Shown here: positions 1 to 9,183 of the stretch, one piece after another
How positions within the stretch are numbered: the first letter of the stretch is position 1
Layout: every line of letters begins with the position of its first letter
Assembly: GCA_046331245.1 (NCBI GenBank)
Contig: JAXLRH010000009.1
Location: forward strand, 1-64,000
DNA: 64,000 bases
From: SSF14 sp046331245
GTDB taxonomy: Bacteria; Actinomycetota; Acidimicrobiia; Acidimicrobiales; Microtrichaceae
Reading direction: 5' to 3'
Position numbers and translations under genes: made by a program
Notes under the pieces: generated by a model
What the model saw: the letters and a program-made list of their open reading frames with translations, nothing else
What the model was told of the DNA's origin: nothing
Databases searched by the model: none

Positions 1-1
1 T

Positions 2-76
2 CTCGTCGACGACCCCAACGCCGCGACGCGTCGCTTCTGGGAGACCCCCGGCGCGGCGATGCCCGCCCGCGCCTGA
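2..76 (+). CDS. C-terminal end of an unidentified protein (partial)
   Basis: A frame open from the left edge ends in RFWETPGAAMPARA with TGA at 74-76. Only 24 codons are visible and I recognise no family. The reading frame faces the helicase gene on the other strand, and a hairpin at 87-111 lies between the two gene ends, which fits a real 3' end. It could be chance, because the stretch is short. Confidence 0.45.
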   Translation, partial: LVDDPNAATRRFWETPGAAMPARA

Positions 77-86
77 CCGCGGGCTC

Positions 87-111
87 CTGATCGCCCGGTT
101 TCCGGGATCAG
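87..111. terminator. Hairpin between two convergent genes
   Basis: CTGAT and CCCGG pair with CCGGG and ATCAG around a TTT loop, with two unpaired bases on the left arm. The hairpin lies between the stop at 74-76 and the stop of the helicase at 108-110, so it could end transcripts from both sides. No U-tract follows on either strand. Confidence 0.5.
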
Positions 112-2165
112 TCGGCGAGGACGGCCGGCAGCGGCGCGACGTGGAGGATCGACAGCCGCTTGGTCGCGCGGGTGAGACCCACGTAGAGGGTCTGCGGCCC
201 TCGGAACTCGCCGTCGAGGATGGCCTGCGGATCGATCACGATGCAGGCGTCGAGCTCCAGGCCCTTCACGAGGGTGACGGGCGCGACCGTCACCTGGTGG
301 TCGAATCGACCGCGGTGCGCCCGGCCGAAGTCGACGCCGCCGTCGGTGAGCGCCGCCTCGACACGGTCGACCCACGCGGTGGGGCAGATCACGGCGATGC
401 TGCCCGCTGCCACGGCGGCCACCTCGCGACGAGCCGCGGCGCACAGGTCGGCGGCGAAGTCGCCGTCGGTCGTCGCCTCCACCACCGGAGCGTCACCGGC
501 CTCGCGGATGGACCGCGGCGGGCGAAGGCCCGGCGCTGCGAGCGTGAGCACCTTGGCGGCGAGGTCCATCGACGGTGCCGGCACGCGGTACCCGATGAGC
601 AGCTCGGCGCGGCGCGGCTCGCGGCGTTGCGGCAGGTGCTGGAGGATCGACTCCCAGCTGGTGTGACCCGACGCGGACGTGGCCTGGGCGATGTCGCCGA
701 CGATGGTCATCGAGCCGTTGAGCGAGCGGCGGTCGACCACGCGCAGCTCCATCGGTGAGAGGTCCTGCGCCTCGTCGATCACGATGTGGCCGTAGGTGCG
801 GATGGCGTCCTCGTCCTTGTGCTTCGGACGCGGGCCGAGCAGCTCCAATGCCTCGTCGAGCAGCGGCACGTCGTTGGTCGACCACACGATCGAGCCCGCG
901 TCGTCGACGCGGGTGCGGTGCAGCAGCTCGAGCTCCTCGGGGGTGAACCACTTGGAGCCGGCCAGCCGGGTGAGGGCCGCGGAGCCGAACAGGTCGTTGA
1001 GGAGCTCGGCGGGCGTGAGGAGCGGCCACATGCGCTCGATCGCCTCGCGCGTCTCGGGGAGCGAGCGGATGCGGTCGCGGACGACATGCGCGTCGAGCGG
1101 CTCACGCATCTTCGACGCGACCAGGCGGTAGAACGCGTCGAGGAAGTGCTTGCGGCCGGCGTTGTGCGTGCGGGCCTTGCGCCGGGCGCCCTGGATGAGC
1201 TCGACGCTGTCCTCGGGCGTGATGCGCAGGCGCTCGACGCCGAGCGGGATGATGGCCGTCTCGCGCAGGCGCCGCTGACGGTCGCGCACCGCCTTCGCGA
1301 GGAGGTCGCAGATGCGGAGCTCACCCTTGAGGCGTGCGACCTCGGGCCGGTCGACGCCGGTCGCCCGGATGTTGGGCACCATGTCGGCCAGCACTGCGAT
1401 CTGCACGCCGGCCTCGCCGAGCGACGGGAGCACCTGCTCGATGTAGGAGAGGAACAGGCGGTTGGGCCCGAGCACGAGCACGCCCTGGCCCTCGAGCGGG
1501 AAGCGGTGGGTGTAGAGGAGGTACGCGGCGCGGTGCAGCGCCACCACGGTCTTGCCGGTGCCGGGGCCTCCCTGCACCACCAGCACGCCCTGCAGCGGGG
1601 CGCGAATCACCTCGTCCTGCTCGGCCTGGATGGTCGAGACGATGTCGCCGAGCTTTCCCGACCGGGCCTCCTCGAGCGCGGAGATGAGCGCGCCCTGGCC
1701 CACCACGGCACCGGCTTCGAGCTCGTCACGTGCCTCGCCGAAGAACTCGTCGTCGATGCCGCGGAGCACGCGGCCCGACGATGCGAAGTGGCGGCGGCGG
1801 ACGAGGCCCATCGGCTCGCGTCCGGTCGCCCGGTAGAACGGCTCGGCGATCGGGGCACGCCAGTCGACCACCAGCGGCTCGGAGGTCTCGTCGGACACGG
1901 CGATGCGCCCGATGTAGAAGCGATCACCGCCCACCTGGTCGATGCGCCCGAAGCAGAGCGACTGGTCGCCGAGCTCGGTCTGGGCCAGGCGGTTGTCGGC
2001 CTGCTCGATCATCACGTCGCGCTCGTAGCGCGCCTGGAAGGTTCCGCCAGGGCCGGTCTCGATGTCGGTGCGGACGGCCCGGGCCGCAGCCCGCGTCCGT
2101 TCGAGGGCCTCGTAGGCACGGTCGATGTAGGCCTGCTCGGCCTCCAGCTCGGGATTCGCTGACAT
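108..2165 (-). CDS. HelD/HelR-type superfamily 1 helicase-like ATPase
   Basis: The 685-residue protein has the UvrD/HelD layout: a charged N-terminal helical segment (residues 1-60), Walker A GGPGTGKT (about 199-206), Walker B VIDEAQD (about 462-468), motif III GDIAQAT (about 490), motif V with KGLELD and motif VI YVGLTRATK near the C-terminus. HelD proteins bind RNA polymerase and use ATP to release it from stalled or rifampicin-bound complexes. The actinobacterial branch (HelR) is known for rifampicin tolerance, and membership of that branch here is inference. The open frame continues upstream, but ATG at 2165 begins the conserved N-terminus (MSANPELEAEQ) and lies about 23 nt after a TACAAT promoter hexamer. 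A classic UvrD/PcrA repair helicase is less likely because of the N-terminal arm. Confidence 0.88.
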   Translation of the reverse strand: MSANPELEAEQAYIDRAYEALERTRAAARAVRTDIETGPGGTFQARYERDVMIEQADNRLAQTELGDQSLCFGRIDQVGGDRFYIGRIAVSDETSEPLVVDWRAPIAEPFYRATGREPMGLVRRRHFASSGRVLRGIDDEFFGEARDELEAGAVVGQGALISALEEARSGKLGDIVSTIQAEQDEVIRAPLQGVLVVQGGPGTGKTVVALHRAAYLLYTHRFPLEGQGVLVLGPNRLFLSYIEQVLPSLGEAGVQIAVLADMVPNIRATGVDRPEVARLKGELRICDLLAKAVRDRQRRLRETAIIPLGVERLRITPEDSVELIQGARRKARTHNAGRKHFLDAFYRLVASKMREPLDAHVVRDRIRSLPETREAIERMWPLLTPAELLNDLFGSAALTRLAGSKWFTPEELELLHRTRVDDAGSIVWSTNDVPLLDEALELLGPRPKHKDEDAIRTYGHIVIDEAQDLSPMELRVVDRRSLNGSMTIVGDIAQATSASGHTSWESILQHLPQRREPRRAELLIGYRVPAPSMDLAAKVLTLAAPGLRPPRSIREAGDAPVVEATTDGDFAADLCAAARREVAAVAAGSIAVICPTAWVDRVEAALTDGGVDFGRAHRGRFDHQVTVAPVTLVKGLELDACIVIDPQAILDGEFRGPQTLYVGLTRATKRLSILHVAPLPAVLAD

Positions 2166-2196
2166 GTGCCACCAGGGGGAGACAAGGGGGTTCACA

Positions 2197-2202
2197 ATTG
2201 TA
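2197..2202 (-). promoter_or_regulatory. -10 element TACAAT of the helicase gene
   Basis: Read on the minus strand the hexamer is TACAAT, five of six matches to TATAAT. A start about 7 nt downstream gives a leader of roughly 23 nt before ATG 2165. No clear -35 is seen. It is the most AT-rich stretch of this intergenic region. Confidence 0.4.
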
Positions 2203-2270
2203 CAGACCCGCACCCCCGACGGCGACCGGGCGCCGGAGGCGCCGACATGGTGGTGCGTGGGGGCGGTCGC

Positions 2271-2276
2271 TAGCTT
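2271..2276 (+). promoter_or_regulatory. -10 hexamer TAGCTT giving a leaderless hemE transcript
   Basis: TAGCTT is followed by exactly 6 nt and then GTG 2283. The same hexamer and spacing recur before GTG 29584. There is no Shine-Dalgarno sequence, so the transcript probably starts at the start codon. Confidence 0.5.
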
Positions 2277-2282
2277 TGCCGG

Positions 2283-3332
2283 GTGCCCGCTGACCACCTC
2301 GTCCCGTCGCCGTTCCTCGCCGCGTGCCGCAGCGAGCCGCACGATCGGGTGCCCGTGTGGTTCATGCGCCAGGCGGGCCGCTCGCTCCCGGAGTACCGGG
2401 CCATCCGCGGCACGGGGTCGATCCTGCAGGCCATCGCCCAGCCCGATCTGGCCACCGAGATCACCCTGCAACCGGTGCGGCGGTACGGCACGGACGCGGC
2501 GATCCTCTACTCCGACATCGTGACGCCGGTGCACGCCATCGGGTTCGGCGTCGACATCGTCCCGGGCGTGGGCCCCGTCGTCGAGCAGCCGTTCCGCAGC
2601 GCCGCCGACCTCGACCGCCTCCGACCCCTCGAGCCGGACGTCGACACGCCCTACGTCATCGAGACCGTCCGCAACCTCGCGTCGGAGCTGACGGTGCCGC
2701 TGATCGCGTTCGCCGGCGCACCGTTCACCGTCGCCAGCTATCTCGTGGAGGGGCGCCCATCGCGTACCTACGGCCTCGTGAAGACGATGATGCTCACCGA
2801 CTAGCCCCTCTGGTTCCAGCTGATGGACCGGCTGGCCGACCTCGCGATCGCGTCGCTGCGGAGCCAGGTGGAGGCCGGAGCGTCAGCGATCCAGCTGTTC
2901 GACTCGTGGGCCGGCGCCCTGTCGCCGGCGCACTACGAGCGGTACGTGCAGCCGGCCAGCCGCAAGGTGTTCGACGCCGTGCGCCCGCTCGGCACGCCCA
3001 TCATCCACTTCGGGGTCCACACCGGCGAGCTGCTCGGCGCCATGGCCGACGCCGGCGCCGACGTGGTCGGCGTCGACTGGCGCACGCCGCTCGACGTCGC
3101 CCGCACCCGGGTGCCGGCGCGCTGTGCGCTGCAGGGCAACCTCGATCCGGCCGTCGTGCTCGCCGGCTGGGAGCCGACCAGGGTCGCCGCCGCCGACATC
3201 CTCGAGCGCAACGCCGGCCATCCCGGCCACGTGTTCAACCTCGGCCACGGCGTGCAGCCCGAGACCGACCCGGGCGTGCTCGAGCAGCTCGTCGCGTGGC
3301 TCCACGAGCAGCCGGCGGGCGGTCCGTCGTGA
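2283..3332 (+). pseudogene. hemE: Uroporphyrinogen decarboxylase, interrupted by an in-frame TAG
   Basis: HemE removes four acetate carboxyls from uroporphyrinogen III to give coproporphyrinogen III. The N-terminus carries the family signature VWFMRQAGRSLPEY, and the C-terminal half has QLFDSWAGALSP and GVDWRTPLD. The frame stays intact for 349 codons, the usual HemE length, except that codon 174 (2802-2804) is TAG, between LTD and PLWFQLMD. The sequence on both sides is well conserved, so either the base is a sequencing error, the codon is read through, or the gene broke very recently. GTG 2283 is chosen because it follows TAGCTT by 6 nt. The stop overlaps the hemH start as GTGA. Confidence 0.85.
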
Positions 3333-4252
3333 GCGCCTCCGTCGGAGTGCTGGTGATGGCCTACGGCACGCCGGCGTCGGTGGCCGACATCGAGCCGTAC
3401 TACACGCACATCCGTCGCGGCCGGCCGCCCGAGCCGCATCAGCTCGCGGACCTCGTCGCGCGCTACGACGCGATCGGCGGCATCTCCCCGCTCGCGGCGC
3501 GCACCGAGGCGCAGCGCCGGGCGATCGAGACGGCGCTCGAGGCGTCCGATCCGGGCCGCTTCACCGTGGTCATCGGCCAGAAGCACGCGGCCCCGTTCAT
3601 CGAGGACGGCGTGGCGACGCTCGTGGCCGCCGGCGTGAGCGCCGTCGTCGGCGTGGTGCTCGCCCCGCACTACTCGGGCTTCTCGGTGGGCCAGTACCAC
3701 GAGCGGGCCGGAGCCGCGGCGGCCGAGGCCGGCGTCGCGTTCGCCGGCGTGCACCACTGGTACGACCTGCCGGAGTTCGTCGAGCACCAGGCCTCGGGGC
3801 TGACGGCAGTCTTCGCCACCATGCCGGAACGCACGAAGGTCGTGTTCACCGCGCACTCGCTCCCCGAGCGGGTGCTCGTCGACGACCCCTACCCCGAGCA
3901 GCTCGCCGAGTCCGCCGCCGCCATCGCCTCGGCCGCCGGCCTCGGCACCTGGGCGTCCTACGGCATCGCGTGGCAGAGCGCCGGGCGCACACCGGAGCCG
4001 TGGCGGGGCCCGGACATCCTCACCGTCATCGACGACCTCGCCGACACGGGACGCGCCGACGGCATCGTGGTCGTGCCACAGGGCTTCACCGCCGATCACC
4101 TCGAGGTGCTGTACGACGTGGACATCGAGGCGCGACTGCGGGCCGAGGCCCGCGGGCTGGTGCTCGGCCGCCCGCCGGTCGTCAACGACGACCCGGCCGT
4201 GATGGGCGCACTGGCACGACGCGTCGCGTCGATCGTCCCGGAGCCGTCGTGA
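3329..4252 (+). CDS. hemH: Ferrochelatase (probably coproporphyrin ferrochelatase)
   Basis: The 307-residue protein matches the short actinobacterial ferrochelatases. It has an N-terminal VLVMAYGTP strand, HYSGFSVGQY, the FTAHSLPERV segment with the conserved active-site His, and WQSAGRTPEPW near the end. It inserts iron into a porphyrin. In actinobacteria the substrate is coproporphyrin III, and the presence of hemQ at 27.3 kb supports that here. GTG 3329 overlaps the hemE stop by 4 nt, and the gene's own stop overlaps hemY in the same way, so translation is likely coupled along the operon. Confidence 0.93.
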   Translation: MSASVGVLVMAYGTPASVADIEPYYTHIRRGRPPEPHQLADLVARYDAIGGISPLAARTEAQRRAIETALEASDPGRFTVVIGQKHAAPFIEDGVATLVAAGVSAVVGVVLAPHYSGFSVGQYHERAGAAAAEAGVAFAGVHHWYDLPEFVEHQASGLTAVFATMPERTKVVFTAHSLPERVLVDDPYPEQLAESAAAIASAAGLGTWASYGIAWQSAGRTPEPWRGPDILTVIDDLADTGRADGIVVVPQGFTADHLEVLYDVDIEARLRAEARGLVLGRPPVVNDDPAVMGALARRVASIVPEPS

Positions 4253-5598
4253 GCGCGATCGCTGTCGTCGGTGGCGGGATCTCCGGTCTCGCCGCGGCCT
4301 GGGAGCTCAGCGCGGACGCCGGCACCGAGGTCATCGTGTACGAGGCCGCGGACCGGGTCGGCGGGAAGATCCACACGTCGGCGTTCGCCGGGCGGCAGGT
4401 CGACGAGGGCGCCGACGCGTTCCTCCGCCGCGTGCCCGACGCTTTGGCGCTGTGCGCCGAGATCGGTCTCGACGACCTCGTGTCGCCCGCCACGGGCTCC
4501 GCGTTCCTCTGGATCGACGGGCAGCTGCGCCGCCTCCCCGGCGGTCTCGTGCTCGGCGTGCCCGCCCGCTTCGACGAGCTCGAGGCCTCCGGCATCCTCT
4601 CGCACTGGGGCCTGGCCCGGGCGATGCACGAGCCCGACCTCGACGGCGAGCCACTCGTCGGCGACTGCACCATCGGTTCGCTCATCAGCCGGCGCTACGG
4701 CACGGAGGTGACGGAGCGTCTGGTCGGACCGCTCCTCGGCGGCATCAACGCCGGTGCCATCGACGAGATGAGCCTCGACGCGGTCGTGCCGCAGCTCGCT
4801 GCGGTGGCCCACCGGTCCGCGTCGCTCAGCGTCGGCCTCGCCGAGACGCTCCCCCCGCCGGGGACAGCTGCGACCGAGCCGGTGTTCTCGGCCCCGGTCG
4901 GCGGCATGGGCGTCCTCGTCGACCGCCTCCACGACGCACTGCTGGCGCGCGGCGTGCGCTTCGAGCTCGGTCGACCGCTCGACGAGCTTCCCACCGCCGG
5001 CGGTGTCGTGGTCACGGTGCCCGCCGACGTGGCGGCACGGCTGCTGGCGCCACGCAGCGCCGCAGCGGCGGCCGCGCTGGGCGCGATCGAGTTCGCCTCG
5101 GTGGTGTTCACGACGATCGCCTACCGGGCCGACGACGTCGGTGTGCCCCTCGACGGCAGCGGCTTCCTGGCGCCCCGCGACTCCGGGCTCTCGATCACTG
5201 CGGTGTCGTGGGCCTCGGCGAAGTGGGCGCACCTCGCCGGCGACCCGGTGGTGCTGCGGGTCTCGATGGGGCACGCCGGAGAGGACGGCGCTGCTGCGGC
5301 GATCGACCTCGACGACGACGCCGTGCTCGCCGCGGTGCGCGCCGACCTCGCCACCACGATGGGCATCACGGCCGCACCGGTGGAGCACCGCATCACCCGC
5401 TACCGCAACGGGTTCCCCCAGTACGAGGTGGGCCACCTCGACCGCGTCGACCGCCTCGAAGCCGACCTGCTCGCCGACGCGCCCGACCTCGCCGTCTGCG
5501 GCATGGCGCACCGCGGCGTCGGCATCCCCGCCTGCATCCGCGAGGCACGCCACGCGGCGCGGGCCCTCGCCGACCGACTCGCCGGGGCCGCCCGGTGA
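4249..5598 (+). CDS. hemY: Coproporphyrinogen/protoporphyrinogen oxidase, HemY type
   Basis: This 449-residue FAD enzyme starts with the dinucleotide-binding motif VVGGGISGLAAAWEL and VGGKIHTSAF. It ends with the FAD-contacting segment AHRGVGIPACIREA seen in the HemY/HemG amine-oxidase fold. It oxidises the porphyrinogen ring with oxygen. In organisms with HemQ the substrate is coproporphyrinogen III. GTG 4249 overlaps hemH by 4 nt (GTGA) and the TGA overlaps the next gene likewise. Length and motifs are normal. Confidence 0.92.
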   Translation: MSAIAVVGGGISGLAAAWELSADAGTEVIVYEAADRVGGKIHTSAFAGRQVDEGADAFLRRVPDALALCAEIGLDDLVSPATGSAFLWIDGQLRRLPGGLVLGVPARFDELEASGILSHWGLARAMHEPDLDGEPLVGDCTIGSLISRRYGTEVTERLVGPLLGGINAGAIDEMSLDAVVPQLAAVAHRSASLSVGLAETLPPPGTAATEPVFSAPVGGMGVLVDRLHDALLARGVRFELGRPLDELPTAGGVVVTVPADVAARLLAPRSAAAAAALGAIEFASVVFTTIAYRADDVGVPLDGSGFLAPRDSGLSITAVSWASAKWAHLAGDPVVLRVSMGHAGEDGAAAAIDLDDDAVLAAVRADLATTMGITAAPVEHRITRYRNGFPQYEVGHLDRVDRLEADLLADAPDLAVCGMAHRGVGIPACIREARHAARALADRLAGAAR

Positions 5599-7088
5599 CC
5601 CGGAGCGTCGTCCGGTTGCCGACGAACACCTGGCTGCGCCGCCTGCTGGCCGTCGTGGCCGGCCTCCTGTGCTGCGTGGCCCTGCCGCCGCTCGGCTGGT
5701 GGCCGGCGGCGTTCGCCGGCGTCGCGCTCTGGACGCTGCTGCTCGACGACCGCTCGCGCCGTCAGCGGTTCTGGGTCGGCGTGCTCGTCGGCGAGGGGTG
5801 GTACCTGCCGTCGACCATCTGGATGGTGAAGTTCTCGCCGGTCGGCTGGCCGGTCGGCGTGGCGATCTGGTTCCCCCTGGTGCTGGGCGTGCTCTCGATG
5901 GCCTGTCCGCGCCGGCACGTGTTCCTCGCCCTGCCGGGCGCGATCGTGCTGGGCGAGTGGTTCCGGTGGCACGCGCCGTTCGGCGGCGTCCCGCTCTCGA
6001 TGCTCGCCTACACGCAGGCCCGCGGCCCGCTCCTCCCCGTCGCCCGCGTCGGCGGCACCCTCGCGGTGTCGGGCGCCGTCGCCGTGACGGGCGCTGCGCT
6101 CGCGGCATTGACGGTCGACCGCACCCGCCGCCGTGGCGCGGCGGCGCTCGTCGCCGTGGTCCTCGTCGTGGTGGGTGGCATCATCGCCCCCGACGGTCAC
6201 CGCACCAAGGTCATCCGCGCCGCGACGGTGCAGGGTGGCGGGCCGCAGCAGACCCGCTCGGAGGGCACCGACTACTCGATCGTGCTCGACCGTCACCTCC
6301 GCGCCGCGAGCCGCGTGCGCGGCCCCGTCGACCTCGTCGTGTTCCCCGAGAACATCGTCAACATCGCCGGCTTCTACCGGGGGTCGCTGGAGGAGCAGGA
6401 GATCACCGCCGTCGCGACCCGCCTGCACGCCACCGTCGTGGCCGGCGTGGTGGAGGACCGCGGCGACCGCGAGCACTTCTGGAACTTCGCCGTGGCCATC
6501 GGTCCCGACGGGCGCTTCGAGGACCGCTACGACAAGGTGCGACGCGTGCCCTACGGCGAGTACGTCCCGATGCGGAACCTGCTCGACCCGCTCGCGCGCG
6601 ACATCCTCCCGCCCCGCGACGACCGGGAGGGCGCCGGCCCCGCCGTGCTCGACACCTCGCTCGGGCGCCTCGGCGTCGTGATCTCCTGGGAGACGTTCTT
6701 CCCACGCCGCGTGGCCGACGCCCTCAACCACGACGCCCAGATCGTCCTCAATCCCACCAACGGCTCGAGCTACTGGCTCACCCAGGTGCAGACCCAGCAG
6801 ATCGCCTCGTCCACGCTGCGCGCCGTCGAGAGCGGGCGGTGGGTGCTGCAGGCGGCGCCGACGGGGTTCAGCGCGATCATCTCGCCGGACGGCACCGTGC
6901 AGCAGCGGTCGGGAATCGGCGAGGCGCACGTGCTCGAGCAGCGCGTGGAGCTCCGCGACGGCGACACGCTCGCCATGATCTGGGGCGAGACGCCCACGCT
7001 GGTGCTCGCCGCGCTGGCACTGGCGATGGCCTGGTTCGGACACTCCCGCCGACGGGATCAGGATCCCGAGAGCGACAAAATGTCATGA
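5595..7088 (+). CDS. lnt: Apolipoprotein N-acyltransferase-like membrane nitrilase homologue with Ser in place of Cys
   Basis: Lnt adds a third acyl chain to lipoproteins. The 497-residue protein has an N-terminal membrane part with several hydrophobic helices (residues about 15-195) and a C-terminal nitrilase domain. The expected Glu (PEN, E252) and Lys (RYDKVRR, K314) are present, but the position of the catalytic Cys reads VVISWETFFP, with Ser364 instead. NPTNGSSYW and QTQQIASSTLRA, typical of actinobacterial homologues, are intact. GTG 5595 overlaps hemY by 4 nt, so the gene is the last of the hemE operon. Whether it acylates lipoproteins is uncertain. The window encodes many lipoproteins that would be substrates. 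Confidence 0.85.
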   Translation: MTRSVVRLPTNTWLRRLLAVVAGLLCCVALPPLGWWPAAFAGVALWTLLLDDRSRRQRFWVGVLVGEGWYLPSTIWMVKFSPVGWPVGVAIWFPLVLGVLSMACPRRHVFLALPGAIVLGEWFRWHAPFGGVPLSMLAYTQARGPLLPVARVGGTLAVSGAVAVTGAALAALTVDRTRRRGAAALVAVVLVVVGGIIAPDGHRTKVIRAATVQGGGPQQTRSEGTDYSIVLDRHLRAASRVRGPVDLVVFPENIVNIAGFYRGSLEEQEITAVATRLHATVVAGVVEDRGDREHFWNFAVAIGPDGRFEDRYDKVRRVPYGEYVPMRNLLDPLARDILPPRDDREGAGPAVLDTSLGRLGVVISWETFFPRRVADALNHDAQIVLNPTNGSSYWLTQVQTQQIASSTLRAVESGRWVLQAAPTGFSAIISPDGTVQQRSGIGEAHVLEQRVELRDGDTLAMIWGETPTLVLAALALAMAWFGHSRRRDQDPESDKMS

Positions 7089-7212
7089 AAGGCATTGACC
7101 ATCGTCTGGCATGGGGTGATCCTGGGCACTACGTTGCACACCACTGAGGGTCGTGGAGGGCGTTCGTGCGCACCTCCCCAAACGATACCGACCAACCATT
7201 GAGGGATGGGGG

Positions 7213-8976
7213 ATGAGGATGAAGAGTCTCAAGCGTTGGGTCGCGGTCGGCCTGACGGCATCGCTGGCCGCCATCGGCCTGGAGGTCGCCACGCCGGTCG
7301 TCGCCGGCGCGACCCAGGTCGACCTGGTCTGCAACGGTGTCACCGGGGACAACGCGTCGTCGCTGGGTGACTCCAAGACCACCCTGGGCCTGCTCGCCAC
7401 CGTCACCGGCAGTGGCGCGGGCCTGTCGTTCAGCGCCGAGATCACCACCGATGCGCCGGCGAAGGTCACCCCGAGCGGTGGCGCCTTCGACGCCAACTTC
7501 GATCTCACGCTCACCCTGCCCGCCTCCCTGATCACGTCGGCGAAGACCCTCCTGGGCCTGTCCGCCGTCGAGGTGAAGAACGCCACCTACGCCATCCAGG
7601 CGTCGGGCGCCGCGGACAACAACCTCAGCGTGTCGGTGCCGTCGCAGATCATCGACCTCAACGCCAACCCCGTCGTGGTGAAGCAGCGGGTCAGCGGCAA
7701 GATCGAGCCGAAGCGGGCCGGTGCCATCACCTACCGTCCGGGCACGAACACCGCCCTCACGATCGTCATCGGCAAGTCCGTCGCCGGCGTGCAGATCAAC
7801 GCCCTCACCGTGAGCTGCGGCGCCACCAAGGACATCGGCCAGACGGCCGTGCAGATCCCCGGTGCGCCGAACATCGTGCAGCCGATCTACCAGGGCGCCT
7901 ACACGGCGACCGTGGTCGGCCGCCCGCTCATCGGCAAGGAGATCACCCCCGACAACGGCAACCCGATCACCCCGGACTCGCTCGCCGTCACCAAGCAGGC
8001 CCCGAACGGCGGCTACACGGCCGTCGGCGGCGGCGCCGCCTTCTTCCTCGCCCCGCAGGAGCCCGGTCTCTACAACGCCGAGTACCAGGTGTGCGCTGCG
8101 TCGAAGATCGTGCCCGAGGTGCCCGGCGTGAACACGGTGCAGGTCCTCAACTGGCCGGAGTCGTACGTGGGCAAGGCGCTCAACGCCCACCCGCTGTCGA
8201 TGCGCCTCTCGTTCAAGGGCGTGAAGTCGGCCCCGATCTCGCTCAGCTCCTTCCTGGGCAACCCGTCGCCGATGACCGAGGTGATGGCCGGCTTCGCCGA
8301 CCGCTTCCTCGCACAGTTCACCCCGCCGTCGGCCGGTGCGCTGCAGGCCGCCCTCGAGGGCATCTCCACGATCGGCCCGGGCAACGTCACCGTCAGTGGC
8401 GGCGCCGGCAACACGCCGTACACGATCACCTTCAAGGGCGCCCTCGGCCTCGCCGACCAGCCCAAGATCGAGGTCACCGACTGGGAGACCTGGCTGCCCG
8501 CCTCCGGCCTCACCAGCGTGCTCGACGCCCTCAAGCCGCCGGCCCCGGCCCCCGGCCAGTCCACGACCACCACCACGACGGCGGTCCCCGAGACGGCGGC
8601 GTCGCTCGACGCCAAGCTCGGCCTCGGTCAGATCACCTTCCAGCAGTGGCTGGACGGTCGCCTCAACCTGCTGAAGACCGACCTCGTCGCCGGTCTCACC
8701 AGCCCCGCCACGATCACGGCGCTCACGAGCCTCTTCCCGAAGACGCCCGAGTTCGCCGTCACGGTCAACGGCAAGCCCACGGTTCCGCAGACGGAGACCG
8801 GGCCGCTGTGCTCGGCCTTCACGATCGGCTACTTCGTGGTGCGGCCGCCGGCCGTGGTGCAGGGCGCCTCGATCACCCGCTACAAGACGGTCACGAAGTG
8901 CTCGTACAAGCGGGTGAAGGTCAAGGGCAAGTACGTGAAGAAGAAGGTCTGCTCGAAGGTTCGGGTCAAGGCCTGA
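7213..8976 (+). CDS. Secreted protein with a two-Cys beta-rich domain, Thr linker and basic tail
   Basis: I recognise no named family. The 587-residue product has a signal peptide (KSLKRWVAVGL, cleavage near VAGA), then a domain of about 190 residues bounded by DLVCNG and TVSCGAT that looks beta-rich. A second region with Pro and a TTTTTT linker follows near residue 455. The end is very basic, with Lys and Cys alternating (YKRVKVKGKYVKKKVCSK). The first domain resembles that of the next gene in position of the Cys pair and in the SLITSAKT...LSAVEVKNATY segment. ATG 7213 has GAGGG 7-12 nt upstream; ATG 7219 is possible. The role is probably in the cell wall or outside the cell. Confidence 0.8.
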   Translation: MRMKSLKRWVAVGLTASLAAIGLEVATPVVAGATQVDLVCNGVTGDNASSLGDSKTTLGLLATVTGSGAGLSFSAEITTDAPAKVTPSGGAFDANFDLTLTLPASLITSAKTLLGLSAVEVKNATYAIQASGAADNNLSVSVPSQIIDLNANPVVVKQRVSGKIEPKRAGAITYRPGTNTALTIVIGKSVAGVQINALTVSCGATKDIGQTAVQIPGAPNIVQPIYQGAYTATVVGRPLIGKEITPDNGNPITPDSLAVTKQAPNGGYTAVGGGAAFFLAPQEPGLYNAEYQVCAASKIVPEVPGVNTVQVLNWPESYVGKALNAHPLSMRLSFKGVKSAPISLSSFLGNPSPMTEVMAGFADRFLAQFTPPSAGALQAALEGISTIGPGNVTVSGGAGNTPYTITFKGALGLADQPKIEVTDWETWLPASGLTSVLDALKPPAPAPGQSTTTTTTAVPETAASLDAKLGLGQITFQQWLDGRLNLLKTDLVAGLTSPATITALTSLFPKTPEFAVTVNGKPTVPQTETGPLCSAFTIGYFVVRPPAVVQGASITRYKTVTKCSYKRVKVKGKYVKKKVCSKVRVKA

Positions 8977-8995
8977 TCCGTCCGACGGACGCACA

Positions 8996-9023
8996 CGGAG
9001 GGGCGGCTTCGGCCGCCCCTCCG
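8996..9023 (+). terminator. Strong hairpin with TTCG tetraloop
   Basis: A perfect 12-bp stem (CGGAGGGGCGGC and its complement) closes on a TTCG tetraloop 19 nt after the stop of the preceding gene. No T-run follows. It separates the two paralogous secreted-protein genes, which therefore probably have separate transcripts. Confidence 0.7.
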
Positions 9024-9183
9024 TCGCGTCCGGGCATCGTTCGGCGCATCCGGCACGACGTGTCACGACACGTCCCCTCGCCAGCCCTCGACACGGCCGG
9101 ACGCGTGCGATAGACAAAGGGGAGCTGGGTTGCGCCGGCGGCGGGGGCACCGTCGCGGGCAACTGTTCCTTGGAGGGGTCAAC

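Noticed and set aside
2802..2804. Pyrrolysine or general TAG reassignment to explain hemE
   Set aside because: TAG is a plain stop for other genes here (27280-27282, 27279-27281, 32003-32005, 32002-32004, 22365-22367, 44035-44037), and no pyrrolysine genes are seen.
7053..7068. CGGGATC-AG-GATCCCG palindrome as a terminator of the hemE operon
   Set aside because: It lies inside the coding end of the Lnt gene, the loop is only 2 nt and no T-run follows.
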